A stretch of DNA of 64,000 nt from Ruminiclostridium cellobioparum DSM 1351 = ATCC 15832 (GTDB taxonomy: Bacteria; Bacillota; Clostridia; Acetivibrionales; DSM-1351), in contig NZ_JHYD01000009.1 of assembly GCF_000621505.1 (NCBI RefSeq), positions 124,001 to 188,000 on the forward strand, given 5' to 3'. The position numbers were made by a program, and so were the translations under genes. This document shows, in pieces, positions 59,382 through 64,000 of this stretch (position 1 is the stretch's first letter; the number at the start of each line of letters is the position of its first letter). The notes beneath the pieces are model-generated. The model saw nothing but the letters and a program-made list of their open reading frames with translations. It made no database searches and had not been told where the DNA came from.

Positions 59382-59420
59382 AAAAAAATCCGGGAGCTTA
59401 CGGCGCTCCCGGATTTTTTT
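59382..59420. terminator. Strong terminator after secF, bidirectional
   Basis: AAAAAAATCCGGGAGC and GCTCCCGGATTTTTTT form a long GC-rich stem with T-runs on both strands. It lies 13 bp after the secF stop. Confidence 0.92.
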
Positions 59421-59432
59421 ATATTATTGAGA

Positions 59433-60398
59433 TTAAGCTTTAACAGCTTTAGTTTTCTTCTGGCTTTCCTTCCACATAACATATAACGGGCTGGCTATGA
59501 AGATTGATGAATAACAACCTGCAGCTATACCTATTATAAGCGGGAAGCTGAATTCTTCTATTGATACTATACCGTTGACTTTTGCAAAAATGTAAACGGT
59601 GGTGATAGCGATCAGCGATGTTACAACAGTATTTATTGATCTGTTAAGAGTCTGCATTATACTGTCATTAACAAGCTCAGGCAGCGGCACTTTCCTGAGA
59701 AGCCTGCTATTTTCCCTGATACGGTCGTATATAATGATGGTATCATTCATTGAATAACCGACAACTGTGAGGATAGCTGCTATAAACGACTCATTGACCG
59801 GAATCTGGAATATCAGATAAACCGATATCATAATCAATACGTCATGCAAAACACCGACAACTGCAAAAACACCGGCCGATAAACCTGACATTACCCTGAA
59901 CCTGATCCAAACATATATGATAATCAGTGCAAAAGCAATTGCTACAGCTTTTAAACCATTCTGCATTATTTCCTTGCCTATAAACGGCTCAACACTTTCC
60001 TCACTTATAACAGGATCGTCTGAAGTAAGCTTGAATTCCTTGATTACTGCTTCTTCAACCGTTGTTACCTCAGTATTTGTAAGTGTATTCTCGCTGCCTA
60101 TATTTATCTTTATAACGTCATAGCTGGAGTTGCTGCCATTTACATCAAATGCGGCGGACTTCTGAACAGATGCAGGCTTGTCTATTGTTTTGGTTACAAA
60201 CTCCGCAATTTGTGTCTGCAGCTGCTGGGTATTTGCATCGGTAAACATGTCCTTGTTAGCTCTCAATTCAATAACTGTCCCGCCTTCAAACTGGATATCC
60301 AGCTTAAAGCCCATTGCAAAATAGGATACTATTCCAGCAAGAATGATTACAGCTGAAAGTATGAAAAAGTAATTTCTTTTAGTGTATAAATTAACCAT
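59433..60398 (-). CDS. secF: Protein translocase subunit SecF
   Basis: A 321-residue membrane protein of the Sec accessory complex that uses proton motive force to aid protein export. Motifs include FKLDIQFEGGTVIELRA, YVWIRFRVMSGLSAGVFA and SMNDTIIIYDRIRENSRLLR. Six transmembrane segments and one large external loop are present. The start codon overlaps the end of secD by eight bases. The operon ends with the terminator at 59382. Confidence 0.96.
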   Translation of the reverse strand: MVNLYTKRNYFFILSAVIILAGIVSYFAMGFKLDIQFEGGTVIELRANKDMFTDANTQQLQTQIAEFVTKTIDKPASVQKSAAFDVNGSNSSYDVIKINIGSENTLTNTEVTTVEEAVIKEFKLTSDDPVISEESVEPFIGKEIMQNGLKAVAIAFALIIIYVWIRFRVMSGLSAGVFAVVGVLHDVLIMISVYLIFQIPVNESFIAAILTVVGYSMNDTIIIYDRIRENSRLLRKVPLPELVNDSIMQTLNRSINTVVTSLIAITTVYIFAKVNGIVSIEEFSFPLIIGIAAGCYSSIFIASPLYVMWKESQKKTKAVKA

Positions 60399-61749
60399 TT
60401 GCCTTACCCCCTTTCAGTCTTGCGCTTACACCATATAAAACAGGGTGCTTTGCTATATCCAGATCAGATACTGCATTAAGCATAAGTCTGGTTGCTGTAA
60501 CAGCAGTTATGAAGCTTAATATAACACCTATCAACAAAGTGTATGCAAAGCTCTGGATGGGGCCTGTACCAAATTTCAACAGTACCAGGGCTGCTATTAT
60601 TGTCGTTATGTTACCGTCAAGAACCGCAGAGAATGCTCTCTTGAATCCCACTTCAATGGCAGTTCTGAGTGTTTTTCCGCCTCTGATTTCTTCCTTTATT
60701 CTTTCAAATATGATTACATTGGCATCAACCGCCATACCAATCGTAAGGATAAGACCGGCGATACCCGGCAGTGTAACTGTTATATGCATCCAGGATAAAG
60801 CCAGAAGCTCCATTACTGTGTGCAGGAACAGGGCGATTGCTGCAATAAAGCCCGGTAATCTATAATATCCAACCATGAATAAACATATTAAAATGAAAGC
60901 CACAACAAATGCTTCAATACTAACCGACAGAGCATTCGACCCAAGCGTCGGACTTATATTGTTGACCTGTTTTGCTTCAAGCTTGAAAGGAAGAGCACCG
61001 GATTTTATAAGTCCTGCGAGTTCTTTGGCTTCCGCCTGCTGCTCATTTACAGGTGTACCATTAAGGGATATCCTTGCTGTTCCGTTTGGAATTGCCTCAT
61101 TAACTACCGGAGCACTGATTTGCTTATTGTCCATGAATATTGCTATAGGCCTTCCGACAAGTCTTGCTGTAGCTTCAGCAAATTTTTTAGCTCCTTCGTC
61201 GGACATCTTAAGAGAGATCTGGAATCCCGAACCGTCCTGGGATGGCTCCGAGGTCGCATCTTTTATATCCTGACCCTGAAGGATTATTCTCTTCTTTTCG
61301 TCCTCTTTTGTCGGATCGGCAGGAATATAAGTGCCATCGGCATTCTTTTTGGTCTCGTCGACTTCCTGGAATGTCAAAAGAGCAGTCTTTCCTATTTCTT
61401 CTATTGATTTCTGAGGGTCGAATGATTCGCCCTTTTTGTGTGGAATCTGAACAAGAACGTAACCCTTCTGATAATCGACAGTTACGACTCTGTCAAAAAT
61501 ATTTTTTGAATCCAATCTCTTTTCTATGGTAAACCTAGCTGAATCCAAGTCCTTTTCGGATGGTTTTTTCCCATCTTCGGTTATTGCATAAAGCTTTGCG
61601 TCTACTCCTCCCTGAATATCAATACCCGGTCTTATATCCTTCGCACCTGGTATGTCAAATCCTGCGAAAGAACCGAAAGCTGCTATCCAGGTTAAAATTC
61701 CGGTGATAACTAATATCGAGAAAAATTTAACCGCGTTGCTTCCTCTCAT
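60391..61749 (-). CDS. secD: Protein translocase subunit SecD
   Basis: A 452-residue membrane partner of SecF. The first helix is followed by RPGIDIQGGVDAKLYA (DxxGG motif), a large external domain, and the membrane domain with GLILTIGMAVDANVIIFERI and KEEIRGGKTLRTAIEVGF. GGGGGAATAC precedes the ATG. A consensus promoter and a structured leader lie upstream. Confidence 0.96.
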   Translation of the reverse strand: MRGSNAVKFFSILVITGILTWIAAFGSFAGFDIPGAKDIRPGIDIQGGVDAKLYAITEDGKKPSEKDLDSARFTIEKRLDSKNIFDRVVTVDYQKGYVLVQIPHKKGESFDPQKSIEEIGKTALLTFQEVDETKKNADGTYIPADPTKEDEKKRIILQGQDIKDATSEPSQDGSGFQISLKMSDEGAKKFAEATARLVGRPIAIFMDNKQISAPVVNEAIPNGTARISLNGTPVNEQQAEAKELAGLIKSGALPFKLEAKQVNNISPTLGSNALSVSIEAFVVAFILICLFMVGYYRLPGFIAAIALFLHTVMELLALSWMHITVTLPGIAGLILTIGMAVDANVIIFERIKEEIRGGKTLRTAIEVGFKRAFSAVLDGNITTIIAALVLLKFGTGPIQSFAYTLLIGVILSFITAVTATRLMLNAVSDLDIAKHPVLYGVSARLKGGKANG

Positions 61750-61775
61750 CTGTTGTATTCCCCCTTAAATTTAAT

Positions 61776-61852
61776 GATGAATCTTCATTTTTTGGACTGC
61801 AAAAGAAGGACTGAATTTTGCAGACTACATTGATTTGCGGCAAAGATTCATC
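61776..61852 (-). promoter_or_regulatory. Structured 5' leader of secDF
   Basis: GATGAATCTT (61776-61785) pairs with AAGATTCATC (61843-61852), and inside it CTGCAAAA (61797-61804) pairs with TTTTGCAG (61816-61823). The whole lies between the promoter and the secD start. No known riboswitch class is recognised. Confidence 0.5.
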
Positions 61853-61863
61853 CCACTTACGCC

Positions 61864-61892
61864 ATTATATAACTAAGAAAAATCCTAGTCAA
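61864..61892 (-). promoter_or_regulatory. Sigma-A promoter of secDF
   Basis: Minus strand: TTGACT at 61887-61892, a 17-bp spacer and TATAAT at 61864-61869. The leader hairpins begin about 12 bases downstream. Confidence 0.85.
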
Positions 61893-62002
61893 CAAGTAAG
61901 TCTCAATGTTCACTATAAATTTACAACTATTTACTTATTTTATGAACCAAATCACAACAAAATGCAATAATTTATGAAATATATCCCCATAAATATTATT
62001 AA

Positions 62003-62503
62003 TTATTTGTAATATTTTAACAGACTTATATATTCATTGGCATTGAGTTTTATCTCTTCTATCTCCTGCTCTGACAAAACCCTGGTCACTACCGCAGGAC
62101 TGCCGGCAATCAGGCTTCCGTCAGGTATCCTGGTCCTGGGAGTAACTACGCTTCCGGCGGCAACAAGACAATTATTGCCTATTACCGAATCATCAAGCAC
62201 TATTGCACCCATTCCGATCAGCGTATTGTTGCCTATATGGCAGCTGTGCAATATTGCTCCATGTCCCACTGTAACATGTGAACCGATCTTTACGTCCGCA
62301 CCTTTTTTGCAGTGCAGAATACAACCTTCCTGTATGTTGGTGAAGTCACCGACAACTATGCTATCAATATCTCCTCTTAAAACCGCATTGTACCAGACAG
62401 TCGCACTTTCTCCCAGCACAACGTCACCTATAACGGTGCTGTTTGGTGCGACAAACGCAGTTTCATGAATCTTTGGTGTAATGTTGTTAAAATCTCTAAT
62501 CAC
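62003..62503 (-). CDS. Gamma-carbonic-anhydrase-like hexapeptide-repeat protein
   Basis: A 166-residue left-handed beta-helix protein. Repeats run through FVAPNSTVIGDVVLGESATV, CHIGNNTLIGMGAIVLDDSV and IGNNCLVAAGSVV. The metal-binding histidines HCKK, GHGAILHSCHIG and the Q-E pair IQEGCILH are in place, as in the YrdA/PaaY/gamma-CA group; carbonic anhydrase activity is not certain. The start is GTG at 62503, after AAGGGG. It lies 15 bp after the SCIFF maturase gene. Confidence 0.9.
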   Translation of the reverse strand: MIRDFNNITPKIHETAFVAPNSTVIGDVVLGESATVWYNAVLRGDIDSIVVGDFTNIQEGCILHCKKGADVKIGSHVTVGHGAILHSCHIGNNTLIGMGAIVLDDSVIGNNCLVAAGSVVTPRTRIPDGSLIAGSPAVVTRVLSEQEIEEIKLNANEYISLLKYYK

Positions 62504-62518
62504 AATGTTTACCCCTTC

Positions 62519-63862
62519 TCATTCTTGAGTTTTTATCCAGATTGCACATTCAACTCTCTTCTTTTCAAGTTCACAGCCTATCTTATACGGGACATTGATG
62601 TCATTATTAAATTGATATGCATTGGCAGCGCAGCCGCCGCTGCAATAAAATTTTGCCCAGCAGTCGGCACAATCCTTCTTAGTATAGACATTTGATTTCT
62701 GAAAATCCTGCTGGGAGCCTGTGTTAAACTCGCCCTGATGGATATTGCCCATCTTGAACTTCTCGTCCCCCACGAACTGATGGCAGGGGTACAGATCACC
62801 CTCAGGAGTCACAGCCAGGTACTCGTGGCCCGAGCCACAGCCTCCAAGCCTTTTTATTACACAGGGCCCCTGCTGCAGATCTATCATGAAATGAAAGAAA
62901 TTAAAGCCTTTACCTTCCTTTTCCCTCTTTACATATTCATATGCCAGTCTCTCGTATTCTGAAAACAGCATGTCCAAATCCTGTTCTCTGATATCATAGC
63001 CTGAATCCCTGGCGGCAACCACAGGCTCTACCGAGATTTGCTTAAAACCCTGATCTGCCAGATGGAGTACATCTTCTGCAAAATCAAGATTTTCTCTGGT
63101 AAAAGTACCTCTTACATAATAATTATCCTGATTTCTTGATTCGGCCATGTCCTTTATTTTGGGGAGAATACTGCCATAAGTGCCTGAACCGTCGATCCTA
63201 GGTCTCATTCTATCGTTTGTTTCACTTCGGCCGTCAATACTCAGGACCACATTGTGCATATTTTTATTAATGAATTCTTTATTGTCTCCATTTAATAATA
63301 ACGCATTGGTGGTTATTGTAAATCTGAAATTTTTTCCGGCTTCCTTTTCTCTGCTCCTGGCATATTCAACTATTTCCTTTACTGCCTCAAAGTTCATGAG
63401 AGGCTCTCCGCCAAAAAAGTCAACTTCAAGATTGCGCCTGTTGGCCGATTTTTCTATGAGGAAATCAATGGCTTTTTTTCCGGTCCCGGCATCCATCATT
63501 GTCCTGTGTCCGCCAAAGCTTCCCGTTGAAGCAAAACAGTATTTGCAGCGTAAATTGCAGTCATGGCATATATGCAGGCACAAAGCCTTGACCACCGGCT
63601 TTCTCTCCCACTTCCCAACAGCATCGGCATATGAATCCTCACTGAAGAGCAGCCCCTTGGATTCCAGAGCGGTTACTTCATTATAAGCCTCCAGGATTTC
63701 CTCTTCACTGTATTTTGAACTCAAAGTTTCCAGTATCTCATCTCTGGACCTGGTCCTGTATATATCGACAACATCGCAGGCAGCATCGTCAAATACGTGC
63801 ACCGCTCCGCTGTTTATATCCAGGACTATGTTGGTATCATACATTTTGTACTTGTGAATCAT
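62519..63862 (-). CDS. scfB: Radical SAM/SPASM SCIFF peptide maturase
   Basis: A 447-residue enzyme that installs thioether crosslinks in the SCIFF peptide. The N-terminal 80 residues form a peptide-recognition domain (MYDTNIVLDINSGAVHVFDD). The radical-SAM motif is CHDCNLRCKYCFA, followed by EVDFFGGEPLMNFEAV. The SPASM region holds many cysteines: GGCGSGHEYLAVTPEGDLYPC, CADCWAKFYCSGGCAAN and IGCELEKKRVEC. The ATG at 63862 follows GGATGGAGAGAC and matches known ScfB/CteB length; the frame extends to 63958 but without a start site. The precursor gene scfA is expected upstream and probably lies beyond the window. Confidence 0.93.
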   Translation of the reverse strand: MIHKYKMYDTNIVLDINSGAVHVFDDAACDVVDIYRTRSRDEILETLSSKYSEEEILEAYNEVTALESKGLLFSEDSYADAVGKWERKPVVKALCLHICHDCNLRCKYCFASTGSFGGHRTMMDAGTGKKAIDFLIEKSANRRNLEVDFFGGEPLMNFEAVKEIVEYARSREKEAGKNFRFTITTNALLLNGDNKEFINKNMHNVVLSIDGRSETNDRMRPRIDGSGTYGSILPKIKDMAESRNQDNYYVRGTFTRENLDFAEDVLHLADQGFKQISVEPVVAARDSGYDIREQDLDMLFSEYERLAYEYVKREKEGKGFNFFHFMIDLQQGPCVIKRLGGCGSGHEYLAVTPEGDLYPCHQFVGDEKFKMGNIHQGEFNTGSQQDFQKSNVYTKKDCADCWAKFYCSGGCAANAYQFNNDINVPYKIGCELEKKRVECAIWIKTQE

Positions 63863-63875
63863 TGTCTCTCCATCC

Positions 63876-63906
63876 GCGTGCCTGTTCCGCAAGCGCAGGG
63901 GCACGC
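63876..63906. repeat. Hairpin upstream of the scfB ribosome-binding site
   Basis: GCGTGCC (63876-63882) pairs with GGCACGC (63900-63906). On the minus strand the hairpin is followed at once by GGATGGAG, the scfB site. It is the third hairpin of this layout in the window. From 63907 to 64000 no gene is seen. Confidence 0.6.
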
Positions 63907-64000
63907 ATAAAAAATCAGTAAATAATACGCCGGGGTTTGAGGACGCGAAGAACGGCATGCAAGCCTGAATATGAACCTCGCGTTTGTCCCATAAAAAAGT

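Noticed and set aside
1-64000. CRISPR array, prophage or insertion sequence
   Set aside because: No regular direct repeats with spacers and no transposase, integrase or phage structural gene were found.

Overview
The window is a 64 kb stretch from a low-GC, spore-forming anaerobic Firmicute of class Clostridia. SpoVS, a spore-coat-like protein, a SCIFF peptide maturase, indolepyruvate:ferredoxin oxidoreductase, Shine-Dalgarno sites of the GGAGG type and an A-type RNase P RNA all point there. The gene mix resembles the Ruminiclostridium/Acetivibrio group, but that placement is an inference. Most genes are on the minus strand. There is no rRNA, CRISPR array, phage or transposase gene.

Layout. 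1-2.9 kb: the start of a TetR-type regulator with a 49-bp palindromic operator, a CoA-binding protein, a spore-coat-like protein, Mn/Fe superoxide dismutase and spoVS with a sigma-H-type promoter. 2.9-11.1 kb: fatty-acid and phospholipid synthesis, fapR-plsX-fabH-fabD-fabG-acpP-fabF, controlled by a FapR box, followed by rnc and a radical SAM gene. 11.5-19.1 kb: pgsA, rimO, recX, recA (with a LexA box), murJ and cinA. 19.4-30.4 kb: an extended SDR, a polysaccharide deacetylase, an aromatic 2-oxoacid module (iorA-iorB-paaK-ACT), an LCP ligase, comFB, aroE and a YqeG phosphatase. 30.5-39.5 kb: a two-helicase repair operon with a LexA box, several metabolic genes and a YcaQ-type crosslink glycosylase with a near-consensus LexA box.

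39.7-48.6 kb is the most interesting catabolic unit: a LacI regulator, an ABC sugar-uptake system without its ATPase, a GH38 alpha-mannosidase and a glycerate kinase. Together they suggest uptake and breakdown of a glycosylglycerate such as mannosylglycerate. 48.8-52.5 kb: a hypothetical gene, a decayed inositol-phosphatase-like gene, rnpB with a repeat inserted in it, a Nif3-family gene and trmK. 52.6-58.7 kb: an HD-GYP phosphodiesterase, an unusual hairpin cluster beside two tRNA genes, rpoD and dnaG. 59-64 kb: secDF, a gamma-carbonic-anhydrase-like protein and the SCIFF maturase.

The intergenic DNA is rich in palindromes: two copies of a MITE-like long hairpin, three copies of a short AAGTCAATTACTATCGG element, hairpins that carry the Shine-Dalgarno site of the next gene, and a perfect 64-bp palindrome built on the 3' end of a tRNA gene. 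Several genes appear to start at TTG or GTG, and two (fabH and the radical SAM gene at 2.9-3.9 kb) may use CTG or ATA.
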